From contig NZ_OZ007039.1 of assembly GCF_963931675.1 (NCBI RefSeq), forward strand, positions 1,707,657-1,771,656: DNA of 64,000 nucleotides, written 5' to 3'. Below are positions 37,255 through 46,284 of this stretch, piece by piece; position 1 is the first letter of the stretch; each line of letters opens with the position of its first letter. This stretch comes from an uncultured Alistipes sp. (GTDB lineage Bacteria > Bacteroidota > Bacteroidia > Bacteroidales > Rikenellaceae). The notes below the pieces were generated by a model, which was not told the origin of the DNA, did not search any database, and was given only the letters and a program-made list of their open reading frames with translations. A program made the position numbers and the translations under genes.

Positions 37255-39207
37255 ATGAAATATTCGTTGTATCTGTTGAGAATGCTCCTGTTGGCGACCT
37301 GTCTCTGGTCGCTGACGGGCTGCTCCGAGGAGGAGCCGAAGGAGTTCGTGCAACCCGATCGGCTGGTCCGCAATCTCTATCTCGCCTCCGTGATGAGTGT
37401 CTACGAGGGGCAGCAGCTCACGCTGCAGGGCCGGGGCTTCGAGGCGGGCGATCTTCTGTCGCTCCGCGCCGAGGGGCTGCGCGTCGAGATGCCGGTCGGC
37501 GACGTGACGGACAAGACGGCAAGTGTCGTCGTGCCGGCGGAGCTGGTCCGCGGCACTTACGAGGTTTACGTGGTTCGCGGTTCCGCGGAGCAGTATGTCA
37601 CCACGGTCCGTATCTATCTGACCATCGATCAGGAGGTCCCCGACAAGGAGGGCTACAACCTCAAGGGAATCGTCTATTGCGGGGATCGGGGCGTGGCCGG
37701 TGTGCGGGTCTCCGACGGTATCGAGACCACGGTGACCGATGAAAACGGTTACTATTGGCTCGCGTCGGCCAAGTCGCTGGGCTATGTTTTCATCACGCTG
37801 CCCTCGGGATACGAACCGGCGGTCTTCGACAGCGACATGATGGGATTCTGGGCCGGACTTACCGCCGGGACCGATGTCTGCGAGGTGCACAATTTCGAAC
37901 TCGTGGAGGTCGACAACGACCGTCACGTGATGCTGGTGGGCTCCGACCTCCATCTGGCCGACAAGCAGAACGACCTGAACTTCTTCAGCAACGGATTCCT
38001 GGCCGAGACGCAGGCATTCGCCGATTCGAGTCCGCTCCCGGTCTACTGCCTGATTGCGGGCGACATGACCTGGGACCGCTATTGGTACGACAACGACTTT
38101 GCGATTGCCGATTACAGGCGACTGTTGTCCTCCAGCGGCTATACGGTTCCGGTTTTCCACGCGATGGGCAACCACGACAACGACCCCTATGTCACGGGCG
38201 ACGTACTGGGACAGACCCCCTACTGCAATATGCTGGGTCCGAACTACTATTCGTTCAACCTCGGACGTGTGCACTATGTGGTGCTGGACGATATCGACTG
38301 GATCAATACCGACGGCGCGGAAGGAGTCGTCGGAGACCGCAATTTCAATGCGCTGGTTTCGCTCTCCCAAATGGAGTGGTTGGCCGACGACCTGGCTGCC
38401 GTGGAGGACAAGACGGCGCCGCTGGTCATCTGCCTCCATGTCCAGCTCCACGGAAACTACAACGCCTCGTTCAGCAACGTGCCCCGGATGTCCAGCACGA
38501 CGGGCGGTACGGCCGCCCTGCTGAAGGCCGTTGAGGGCTTCTCCAATGTGCACTTCATCACGGGCCACACCCACTACAACAGCACGATGGTCATCGACGA
38601 AGGGATCATCGAACACAATACCGCCGCGGTGTGCGAAACCTGGTGGTGGAGCAGCTTCTACTCCAACCGTGCGATCTGCGTGGACGGAACCCCGGCCGGT
38701 TACGGCGTCTACACCTTTTCGGACAATAAGGTCGAGTGGTACTATAAGGGAATCGGCGAGGATCCTGACTATCAGTTCCGCAGCTACGACATGAACGTGG
38801 TCAAGGCCCACCTGAACACCAACCTCTACAAGTCCTACCTTTCGAAGTATCCGAGCCGCACGAACGGCGGGTACGACTATGCGTCGGTTGGGGAGAACGA
38901 GGTCTTCATCAACGTCTGGAACTACGATCCCAAGTGGCGTGTCGAGGTCTTCGAAAACGACGCGCCGCTGCCGGTCAAGCGGCTGCTCCAGCGCGACCCG
39001 CTCCATACGATCGTCTTCGACATTCCGCGTGTGGAGCACGGTGCCGATGCCACCTCCGATTGGGCCTCCTGTCCCATGTCGCACATCTTCTCGGTGACGG
39101 CATCCAGTGCGACCAGTACGCTTGAGATCAAGGTGACCGACCGCTTCGGCAACGAATGGAGCGAGCAGATGGTGCGTCCGAAGGCCTTTACGAAGAGTAT
39201 GAAATAA
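37255..39207 (+). CDS. Calcineurin-like metallophosphoesterase, surface lipoprotein
   Basis: 650 aa with a lipoprotein signal (WSLTGCSEEE). The N-terminal part (about 35-215) has an IPT-like and a carboxypeptidase-regulatory-like fold (ITVxDENGYYWLA). The catalytic domain has all dimetal motifs: SDLHL (about 228), GDMTWD (about 268), GNHDND (about 305), a His in LHVQLHG, and GHTH (about 437). A C-terminal beta domain ends the protein (FSVTASSATSTLEIKVTDRFGNEW). The enzyme should hydrolyse phosphomono- or diesters at the cell surface. Neighbouring S1/P1 nuclease suggests nucleotides as substrates. Confidence 0.88.
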   Translation: MKYSLYLLRMLLLATCLWSLTGCSEEEPKEFVQPDRLVRNLYLASVMSVYEGQQLTLQGRGFEAGDLLSLRAEGLRVEMPVGDVTDKTASVVVPAELVRGTYEVYVVRGSAEQYVTTVRIYLTIDQEVPDKEGYNLKGIVYCGDRGVAGVRVSDGIETTVTDENGYYWLASAKSLGYVFITLPSGYEPAVFDSDMMGFWAGLTAGTDVCEVHNFELVEVDNDRHVMLVGSDLHLADKQNDLNFFSNGFLAETQAFADSSPLPVYCLIAGDMTWDRYWYDNDFAIADYRRLLSSSGYTVPVFHAMGNHDNDPYVTGDVLGQTPYCNMLGPNYYSFNLGRVHYVVLDDIDWINTDGAEGVVGDRNFNALVSLSQMEWLADDLAAVEDKTAPLVICLHVQLHGNYNASFSNVPRMSSTTGGTAALLKAVEGFSNVHFITGHTHYNSTMVIDEGIIEHNTAAVCETWWWSSFYSNRAICVDGTPAGYGVYTFSDNKVEWYYKGIGEDPDYQFRSYDMNVVKAHLNTNLYKSYLSKYPSRTNGGYDYASVGENEVFINVWNYDPKWRVEVFENDAPLPVKRLLQRDPLHTIVFDIPRVEHGADATSDWASCPMSHIFSVTASSATSTLEIKVTDRFGNEWSEQMVRPKAFTKSMK

Positions 39208-39224
39208 TCGAAAATAGTGAAACG

Positions 39225-42200
39225 ATGAAAAGAGATCTATTGAATCGGATCCGGACGTTGTTCCTCGTGTTGGCCGGTGTGTCGTTCGCGGCATGTAGCG
39301 AGTCCGAGGTCGAGGAGCCGACCCTCGGGGTCAATACGACGAGCGTGAGTGCGAACAAGCGCGGCCTGACCTATGAGGGTGGCGATGTCACCTTCGAGGT
39401 TACGTCCAACGTCTACTGGGTCATCCATATCGATGAAGAGGCGGATTGGCTCACGGTATCGCCCCGCGCCGCCTACGGCAGTCATCAGGTACACGTCTCG
39501 GCCGCGGTGAATACGGGCGAGGCCCGTACGGCGACGCTCTATTTCGATTCGCTGGACGGCGTGACCACGCAGATCGAGGTCCGGCAGGGTTCGGCCGACG
39601 AACTGATTTATTATCTCCGAACGGGCATGGGTGCGGACCCCGTGGGCGCTCCGGTTGCCGTCTCCGACTTCACGGAGTGGGGGACCGACGGCGTCGGTAC
39701 GGCCTCGGCGCTCTTCTCGGGAGTTCACGCCGAGGTGGTTTCCGACTACGCCTCCTCGGGTTACGAGGCCGCAACGGGTGGCAATGCCGTCGTGCTGGCC
39801 GATGCCGCAGGGGTTGAAGACGGACTGACACCCTCGTTCTCCGTCAGCGGCATATCGCTCCTCGGCGACCGCTATTTCCGGGTCAAGGTCGGGGTTGCTC
39901 CCATCTCGGGGCAGTTGGAGGAGTCGCAGCTGCGGCTGCTGGTCGGGAACGGCGGCGATGAGTTCATTGAGGTGCCCTGTGAATGGTTGGAGTCCGAAGC
40001 GGAGAGCGCCTGGAAGGAGCTCCTTGCCTGCTTCTATGTTCCCGAGGAGACCGAGAGCCTCGACCTGCGCATTGAAAACACGGGCGGCGCCTGCTGTCTG
40101 GACGATTTCCGCTTCTACGAGGGAAATGTGGGCGAGGGCCATGAACTCGTTTTCCAGGTCGGGGCCGACGACGGACTGCCCGAGGGACATGTCTATTTCG
40201 AGGATGATTTCAGTTGGGTGACCGATGTCTACGGCGGAACCGATTACGTCGGGACCTGGCCGACGCCGCTCACGGCCGAGCAGTATTGGAATGGCGTGAC
40301 GGCTGCCGCTTTCGGTGACGAGGCCTACAATACGCTGATCAATTCGGGCTGGGTGACCGACGACAACAAACTCAAGGAGCGGGTCTACCTGCGGATCGGC
40401 TACATCAAGATGGGCCGGGGCTCGAATGCCGCGGGCTGCGGCGGCGGTCTGGTGACCCCGACGCTGGAGATCAAGCACAACTGCACGGCCAACGTGAAGG
40501 TGAGCTTCGATTGCTGCATCTACGTCTCTTCGGGCGGCTCGTGGGATCCTTCGACCATGCAGGTGCGCGTCATCGGCCCGGGGACGATCAACGACGACGT
40601 CTCGACGGTGAAGCTCTTCGAGATGCAGACCGCGACCCCGATGCAGTGGGAAACCAAGGAGTGCATCGTCTACGGCGCGACGGACCAGACGCAGATCGTC
40701 TTCGAATCGGTCGAGGAGGTCAAGGCGAACCGTTGGTTCTTCGACAACGTTCGTCTGGTGAAGGCCGGGGCTGACGAGCAGCCTCCCGTGGAGTTGACTC
40801 CCCTCGACACACCCGAAGTGACCTATGATCAGGAGGGTTCGACGGCCAGCTCGGTGCGTTTCTCCTGGCCGGCCGTGGAGAGCGCCGTCCGGTATGAATA
40901 TACGTACACCTGCCTGAACTGCGGTGAGGTCGTCGAATCGCGCAGCGGCGAAACGGAGGAGACGAACGTGGTGTTCGACGGGCTGATTGCCGGAACGAGC
41001 TGCTCGCTGACCGTCCGCGCACTCCCGGCTGAAGAGGATACGACCTATGAGGCTTCGGAGTGGTGCGAACCGGTCGAGGGAACGGTCAAGAGTTCCGTGA
41101 CGGGTGTTGACTCGCATCCGGTGGGCTATGCCCTGCTCGAAGACGACTTGTCATGGGTGACGGTGGGTGTCTATGGTCAGGAGAGTTTCGTGGATACCTA
41201 TCCGGGCAATCCGGCCGGCATTCGTTTCGACAAGGTGTCGGCCGCCGGTAAGACCCTGCTCGAAGAGAAGGGCTGGGAGATGACTTCGAGCAACTCCGCT
41301 GCCTACCTCTATGCCGGAAGCATCAAGTTGGGAACTTCGTCGGCCGTGGGCTCGGTCTTCACGCCCCGGGTTTCGGCCATCGATCCGGGTACGAAGGTCA
41401 ACGCCGAGGTGATTGTCGGCGGTACGGCCTTCCTCGGGACCAACGACTATTACGACGACGATGCGGCTGCCATTACGATCGAGGGCGACGGAACCTTCGA
41501 GGACGGTTCGAAGAGCGTGGAGTTCCGCATGGGCAGTTGGAACGACTGGGTGCGCCACCGTTTCGTCGTGCAGGACATAACCGCCGAGACGCGCTTCCGC
41601 CTCGAATCGCGGACGGCAGCCAAGGGACGCCTCTTCTTCAACTATTTCGGGGTGGTGAAACTTGACGACGCCTACTCGTCGGCTTCGGAACTCCCGCAAC
41701 TGGAGACGCCGGGGAACGTTGCCCTGTCGGAAGCCTCGGCCTACGGTTTCGACCTGAGCTGGACCGAGGTGCCCAATGCGACCGACTATACCTACTATGT
41801 GGTGCGGCCCGATGGCCGAATTGCGGCGACGGGCAAGAGCTGGGAACCGCATGTGCATATCGGCGGACTTGACGGCAAGAGCGTCGCGGGACACCCGTAC
41901 TTCAACGTGCGGATCGTGGCCAACCACATGAACTACGACTCCGGCAAGCAGGAGATTCCGCAGACTTACCGTTCGTCGGAGAGCTCGCGGGCGCTGCAGG
42001 CCCAACTTGTCGAGAGCACGGCTACGGTCTACTTCCAGGACGATTTTTCGTGGATCGACCCGACGAGCGGAAGCGCCCTGCTGGCAACTAACACGGACTG
42101 GATCAATACCTACTGTACGACCGATACGATGATTCGTTTCGACAAGCTGGAGGAGGAGGGAACCTCGCTCCACGGATGGAGTTATGACAGCAGCAAAAAG

Positions 42201-42578
42201 AGCGTCTATACGCGTCCCGGATATATCCACCTGAACTCCTCGTCGGCGCAGGGCCTGCTGATCTCGCCCGCCCTTACGGCCATTTCGGGAACCGATGATG
42301 TGGAGGTGTCGTTCGATGCCACCTACTTCTACCAGTATTTCTCGAAGACGGCGGATACGAACAAGACCCTGACGATCGCTTTGCGCGGGGCCGGAACCAT
42401 CGAAGGGGCAACGGACGGCGTGTTGACTGTCACGCTTTCGCGGGGCAATGCCTGGGAGGACTTCACTTTCCGCATCCTGGGAGCCGATGCTACGACACAG
42501 GTGCTGTTCGGGCCTGCGGTTGCCAGCAAGAACCGGGTTCAGTTCGACAATTTCCGGGCCGTCTCGTTGACGAAGTAA
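39225..42578 (+). CDS. Large lipoprotein: BACON domain plus three homologous beta-sandwich modules with Fn3-like linkers
   Basis: 1117 aa from ATG 39225. Lipoprotein signal: VLAGVSFAACSESE. A BACON domain spans about 35-125. A jelly-roll-like segment (about 130-315) is followed by three related modules that begin VYFEDDFSWV (about 320), LLEDDLSWV (about 637) and VYFQDDFSWI (about 934) and end in FDNVRL, FNYFGVVKL and FDNFRAVSL. Fn3-like linkers (ETPGNVALSEASAYGFDLSW) separate modules. No catalytic motif is seen. The repeated modules look like binding domains, perhaps for the polymer used by this locus. Confidence 0.75.
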   Translation: MKRDLLNRIRTLFLVLAGVSFAACSESEVEEPTLGVNTTSVSANKRGLTYEGGDVTFEVTSNVYWVIHIDEEADWLTVSPRAAYGSHQVHVSAAVNTGEARTATLYFDSLDGVTTQIEVRQGSADELIYYLRTGMGADPVGAPVAVSDFTEWGTDGVGTASALFSGVHAEVVSDYASSGYEAATGGNAVVLADAAGVEDGLTPSFSVSGISLLGDRYFRVKVGVAPISGQLEESQLRLLVGNGGDEFIEVPCEWLESEAESAWKELLACFYVPEETESLDLRIENTGGACCLDDFRFYEGNVGEGHELVFQVGADDGLPEGHVYFEDDFSWVTDVYGGTDYVGTWPTPLTAEQYWNGVTAAAFGDEAYNTLINSGWVTDDNKLKERVYLRIGYIKMGRGSNAAGCGGGLVTPTLEIKHNCTANVKVSFDCCIYVSSGGSWDPSTMQVRVIGPGTINDDVSTVKLFEMQTATPMQWETKECIVYGATDQTQIVFESVEEVKANRWFFDNVRLVKAGADEQPPVELTPLDTPEVTYDQEGSTASSVRFSWPAVESAVRYEYTYTCLNCGEVVESRSGETEETNVVFDGLIAGTSCSLTVRALPAEEDTTYEASEWCEPVEGTVKSSVTGVDSHPVGYALLEDDLSWVTVGVYGQESFVDTYPGNPAGIRFDKVSAAGKTLLEEKGWEMTSSNSAAYLYAGSIKLGTSSAVGSVFTPRVSAIDPGTKVNAEVIVGGTAFLGTNDYYDDDAAAITIEGDGTFEDGSKSVEFRMGSWNDWVRHRFVVQDITAETRFRLESRTAAKGRLFFNYFGVVKLDDAYSSASELPQLETPGNVALSEASAYGFDLSWTEVPNATDYTYYVVRPDGRIAATGKSWEPHVHIGGLDGKSVAGHPYFNVRIVANHMNYDSGKQEIPQTYRSSESSRALQAQLVESTATVYFQDDFSWIDPTSGSALLATNTDWINTYCTTDTMIRFDKLEEEGTSLHGWSYDSSKKSVYTRPGYIHLNSSSAQGLLISPALTAISGTDDVEVSFDATYFYQYFSKTADTNKTLTIALRGAGTIEGATDGVLTVTLSRGNAWEDFTFRILGADATTQVLFGPAVASKNRVQFDNFRAVSLTK

Positions 42579-42613
42579 CCGATCGATAAAAACACGATAA
42601 AAACAGAAGAACC

Positions 42614-43384
42614 ATGAAATTGAAAATTTGGAAATACACCCTGCTGTTCCTCTCGCTCGTGGGGTTGGCGTTCCCGGCGGCGGCCTGGGACCGCACGCGT
42701 CACGACGCCATCGCCAGCATCGCCGAACAGCATCTGACCCGCCGCGCCAAACGCAACATCGCCCGCTATCTGGAGCACTCCATCGTCTACTATGCCTCCT
42801 ACATGGACAAGCACCGGGATGCCCCGGAATTCCGCGATATCGAGCATGTCAGCTATGTCGACGAGCGGATGCAGCTGGTCGACACCCTGCGTGACGGCAA
42901 GGTGAATTGTGTCGTGGCGCTCATGCAGGCCTGCGACCGTCTGCGCAACTACCGGGAGATGGACGATTCGCTCGTGCGGCTGAACCTGATGTATGTCATC
43001 CACATCGCCGGGGACATGCACTGCCCGAGTCATGTGAAGTATCCGGGATGCAAGAGCGGCCGGGCCGTGCTCAACGGTAAGAAGATGTCCTACCATGCCG
43101 TGTGGGACTGGGGAGTGCTCGACCGGGCGCATGGCTGGAGCTATTCGGAGTACCGCGAACAGTTGGATACCCATACGAAACGCGAGCGTCGGGCCATAGC
43201 GGCAGGGACTCCCCGCGAATGGGTGCATGAGACGGCCGTCGATTGCCGGGTGATCTACGACTGGCAGCGGCCCGACGAGGTATACGACAATGACTTCGTT
43301 CAGGATACCTACCTGCTTGCCGAGCGGCAGCTCGTCAAGGCGGCCTACCGCCTGGCGGCCCTGCTCAACGAACTCTTCGGGTAG
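42614..43384 (+). CDS. S1/P1-family zinc nuclease
   Basis: 256 aa with a signal peptide cleaved just before Trp (AAA-WDRTRHDAIASIAEQHL); the N-terminal Trp is a metal ligand in this family. Other ligands: His in RTRHD, HIAGDMHCP (HxxxD), and a His/Asp pair in YHAVWDWGVLD. The family cleaves single-stranded DNA and RNA and removes 3'-phosphates. It is the last gene of the SusC(2) operon and ends at a strong terminator. The expected place of action is the periplasm or outside. Confidence 0.88.
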   Translation: MKLKIWKYTLLFLSLVGLAFPAAAWDRTRHDAIASIAEQHLTRRAKRNIARYLEHSIVYYASYMDKHRDAPEFRDIEHVSYVDERMQLVDTLRDGKVNCVVALMQACDRLRNYREMDDSLVRLNLMYVIHIAGDMHCPSHVKYPGCKSGRAVLNGKKMSYHAVWDWGVLDRAHGWSYSEYREQLDTHTKRERRAIAAGTPREWVHETAVDCRVIYDWQRPDEVYDNDFVQDTYLLAERQLVKAAYRLAALLNELFG

Positions 43385-43403
43385 CGGAACCGCGGAATAC
43401 AGC

Positions 43404-43436
43404 AAAAAATCCGGACGATTTCCGTCCGGATTTTTT
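43404..43436. terminator. Bidirectional terminator between S1/P1 nuclease and malQ
   Basis: AAAAAATCCGGAC / GTCCGGATTTTTT with a loop of seven bases; both flanks give a U-run on the corresponding strand. Confidence 0.9.
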
Positions 43437-43475
43437 CATGTGTAACGGCAGCCGGGTGCGGTCCCTTTTACCGTT

Positions 43476-46106
43476 CTACCGACGGCCGTTGAGGGCGATC
43501 ATGTCGCAGAGCGTGGTGTTGAAATCCTCGGCCGCAAGCAGCCGTTCGAGGGTCAGGTGCATCCGGTAGCGCCACCGGTAACGGGGAATGGCCGGGATGT
43601 TGATCCGCTCCTTGTGCGGGTCCGCGGCGCGCAGCGTCTCGTCCATCGAGAGCCAGTCCTGCAGCGGCAGGATCGTGAACATCGCCGGGGAGGCAAGGTG
43701 CATCTCGATGATCCGGCGGCAGATCCACGGCTCGCAACTGCGGGGTGCGTCGCCTTCGCCGTGCAGCACCTCGCGGTAGAAGCGCGTCGTGACGTCGCGG
43801 TCCTCCTCCCACCAGGCGCGAAGCGGGTTCATGTCGTGGGTCGAGGTGGTGCAGACGCTCAGGTAGGGATAGCGGGCCGGATCGGCGAAAGCCTCGCCGA
43901 AGGTCTTGGGCATCCGCTGAATCTCCAGCGAGAGGATCTGCAACATCCGCATCGTCTCCGGGACACACGCGGGGATCATCCCCAGGTCCTCGCCGCAGGG
44001 AAGCATCTCGGAGGCCGTTTGCAGCACCGGCAGCTTGCGCAGCGCCGATTCCTTCCAGAACCGGTCATGACGCCGGTAGAAGAAGTCGTCGTGCAACCGG
44101 TCGAAGGCCTCCTGCTGCCAGGGGGCCAGCATCCGGTAGGAGCGGGTGGCATGACCGGCGATACGGGGGTGGAAATACCCTTTGCGGCGCGGGTCCTCGA
44201 CGAAGAGCACGTCGTCCAGCAGGGCCGTCAGCCCTTCGCGCAGGCGCCTTGCCGGTTCGTCCTCGCCCGGGAACTGTGCGGCGACCCGGCGCTGTGTGGC
44301 GAATTCCGGACGGAGCCGTCCCTCCTTCAGGCAGCGTTCGCGAACCTCTCCGGCCCGGTCGCCGAAGAATTCGCCGAGCGTTGCGTCATCGAGTGGAGGC
44401 GTTGTCCCGAACCCCCGCTCGACGTCGAACCCGATCTGGCGCAACTCCTCGGCCGGGTAGGGCAGGGCGGGGTTGAAGTGCCCCAGCAGTCCGTGGACCG
44501 CCTCGGCGGGAATCTCCCAAATGCGGAAGAATCCGAGGATGTGGTCGATACGGTAGGCGTCGAAATATTCGCCCATTTTGCGCAGCCGCTCCCGCCACCA
44601 GGCGTAGTGGTCCCGGGCCATGCGCTCCCAGTTGTAGGTCGGGAACCCCCAGTTCTGGCCCATGGCCGAGAAGGCGTCGGGCGGCGCTCCGGCCTGCGAA
44701 TCGAGGTGGAACAGCCGTGGCGACTGCCAGACGTCGGCACTCGTGCGGCTGACACCGATGGGCAGGTCGCCCTTCAGGATGATGCCCCGGCTGTGGGCGT
44801 AGCGGCTGACCTCGGAGAGCTGCAGGTGGAGGTAGAACTGTACGTAGCAGTGGTAGGCCACCTCGTCGTGCCTGCGCAGGTAGTACTCCTCGACTCGTTT
44901 GCGGTCGTAGCGGGCCATGTCGCTCCAGCGCGCGAAATCCGCCGTGCCGTATTCGTCGCGCAGCGTGCAGTAGGCCGCATAGGGCAGCAGCCACGAGCGG
45001 TTGGCCGCCACGAACGCCTGGTAATCGGGCCGTGAGGCCGTGTAGGCGGCATTTTGTGCGAAGGCGGCCCGCAGCAGCCGCTGCTTGGTCCGGTTGACAC
45101 GTTCGTAATCCACTTCGGGCAGGGCATTCAGCTCGTCGCGCAGGCGGCGGTACTCGTCGTCCTCCACGACCCCGGCCTCGGTCAGCCGCAGGAACTGCGG
45201 GTGCAGGGCGAAACTCGAATTGGCGTTGTACGGGTAGGAGTCCTCCCAGGTCCCGGTCATCGAGGTATCGTTGATCGGCAGCACCTGGATGACCCGCTGG
45301 CGGGTTGCCGCCGCCCAGTCGATGAGGAGTTTCAGGTCGGGGAATTCGCCGACGCCGAAGCTCTGCTCCGAACGGAGCGAGAAGAGCGGGATGGCGGTTC
45401 CGGCACTTCTCCAGGGCCGCTGCGGAAAGCGGGGCGTGAGCGAAGCGTCGAGCAGGATCTCACCCTCGGCCGCCGGACCTCTCCAGATGCGGTTCGGCCC
45501 CTCCTCCCACTGGACGGGGGCAAGGGTCGTGCGGTTGGCAATCAGCAGTTTGTACTCGCAACCGACGGGCAGGTCGCAGGCGCAGCCCCAAACCGGGAAG
45601 TCGATGTCGTCGAGCGGGACGATCCGTTGCCAGTTGTCCAACCCCGCGGAGGCGATGGCCAGTGTTTCGTCCGGGTGGATCGCCGGTTCCACGATGCGTA
45701 GCCACACATCGGCGTCCGAAGGGCTTGTGCCGATGCCTGCCGGGGTTTGCGGATCGGTCGGATTGTCCTCTCCGGCAGCGCGGCTGAAGATCCCGTGTGT
45801 GAAGGCCGTGGTGTAGAATGCGGCGTCGGGGCGGATCTCCTGCCAGCAGTCGCGGATGTGGAGCCATCGGCGGGGCGGCAGTGCCGGAAGGCGCAGCCGA
45901 TGGGTGTGCCATTCGGTGCGGATCGTCACGCCGTCGCGTTCGACCGTATAGCGGTAGTCGATAGGCGTTTGCAGTTTCCGGCATTCGACCTCGCCCTGCC
46001 AGATGCCCTCCCCGGCGTATTGCAGGGCGATTTTCCGTTTCCCGAGCAGCAGCCCGAGCTGTTCGCCCCATTGGGTGCGGTATTCGATTTCGAAAATAAG
46101 TCGCAT
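43476..46106 (-). CDS. malQ: 4-alpha-glucanotransferase (GH77) with N-terminal starch-binding domains
   Basis: 876 aa from the ATG at 46104-46106. Residues 1 to about 270 look like two CBM20-type starch-binding domains (FEIEYRTQWGEQLGLLLG, then ADVWLRIVEPAIHPDETLAIASAG). The GH77 domain follows: TGTWEDSYPYNANSSFALHP, the nucleophile region AYRIDHILGFFRIWEIP, the acid/base region LPCGEDLGMIP, and TSTHDMNPLRAWWEED. The enzyme transfers maltooligosaccharide units in glycogen/maltodextrin metabolism. This long two-CBM form is common in Bacteroidetes. Confidence 0.95.
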   Translation of the reverse strand: MRLIFEIEYRTQWGEQLGLLLGKRKIALQYAGEGIWQGEVECRKLQTPIDYRYTVERDGVTIRTEWHTHRLRLPALPPRRWLHIRDCWQEIRPDAAFYTTAFTHGIFSRAAGEDNPTDPQTPAGIGTSPSDADVWLRIVEPAIHPDETLAIASAGLDNWQRIVPLDDIDFPVWGCACDLPVGCEYKLLIANRTTLAPVQWEEGPNRIWRGPAAEGEILLDASLTPRFPQRPWRSAGTAIPLFSLRSEQSFGVGEFPDLKLLIDWAAATRQRVIQVLPINDTSMTGTWEDSYPYNANSSFALHPQFLRLTEAGVVEDDEYRRLRDELNALPEVDYERVNRTKQRLLRAAFAQNAAYTASRPDYQAFVAANRSWLLPYAAYCTLRDEYGTADFARWSDMARYDRKRVEEYYLRRHDEVAYHCYVQFYLHLQLSEVSRYAHSRGIILKGDLPIGVSRTSADVWQSPRLFHLDSQAGAPPDAFSAMGQNWGFPTYNWERMARDHYAWWRERLRKMGEYFDAYRIDHILGFFRIWEIPAEAVHGLLGHFNPALPYPAEELRQIGFDVERGFGTTPPLDDATLGEFFGDRAGEVRERCLKEGRLRPEFATQRRVAAQFPGEDEPARRLREGLTALLDDVLFVEDPRRKGYFHPRIAGHATRSYRMLAPWQQEAFDRLHDDFFYRRHDRFWKESALRKLPVLQTASEMLPCGEDLGMIPACVPETMRMLQILSLEIQRMPKTFGEAFADPARYPYLSVCTTSTHDMNPLRAWWEEDRDVTTRFYREVLHGEGDAPRSCEPWICRRIIEMHLASPAMFTILPLQDWLSMDETLRAADPHKERINIPAIPRYRWRYRMHLTLERLLAAEDFNTTLCDMIALNGRR

Positions 46107-46147
46107 AGATGGTCGGAATCCTTGGTTTGGGTGTGATTCGGTTCTTA

Positions 46148-46178
46148 CAAAAGTAAAAAAATTCCGACGTATTTCGAA
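46148..46178 (-). promoter_or_regulatory. malQ promoter
   Basis: On the minus strand TTCG, 19 bp, then TACTTTTG (46148-46155); three of four -33 bases and all defined -7 bases match. The gene starts about 40 bp downstream. Confidence 0.6.
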
Positions 46179-46284
46179 CCTTTCAGTTGCCTTTTTGATG
46201 CGGATTGTTCCGCACGCAAACCCGTTCCCGCCCTCTCCGGGCTTTTGGCCGAGGAGACGGGAAACGGGCATTTTATCCGGATCG

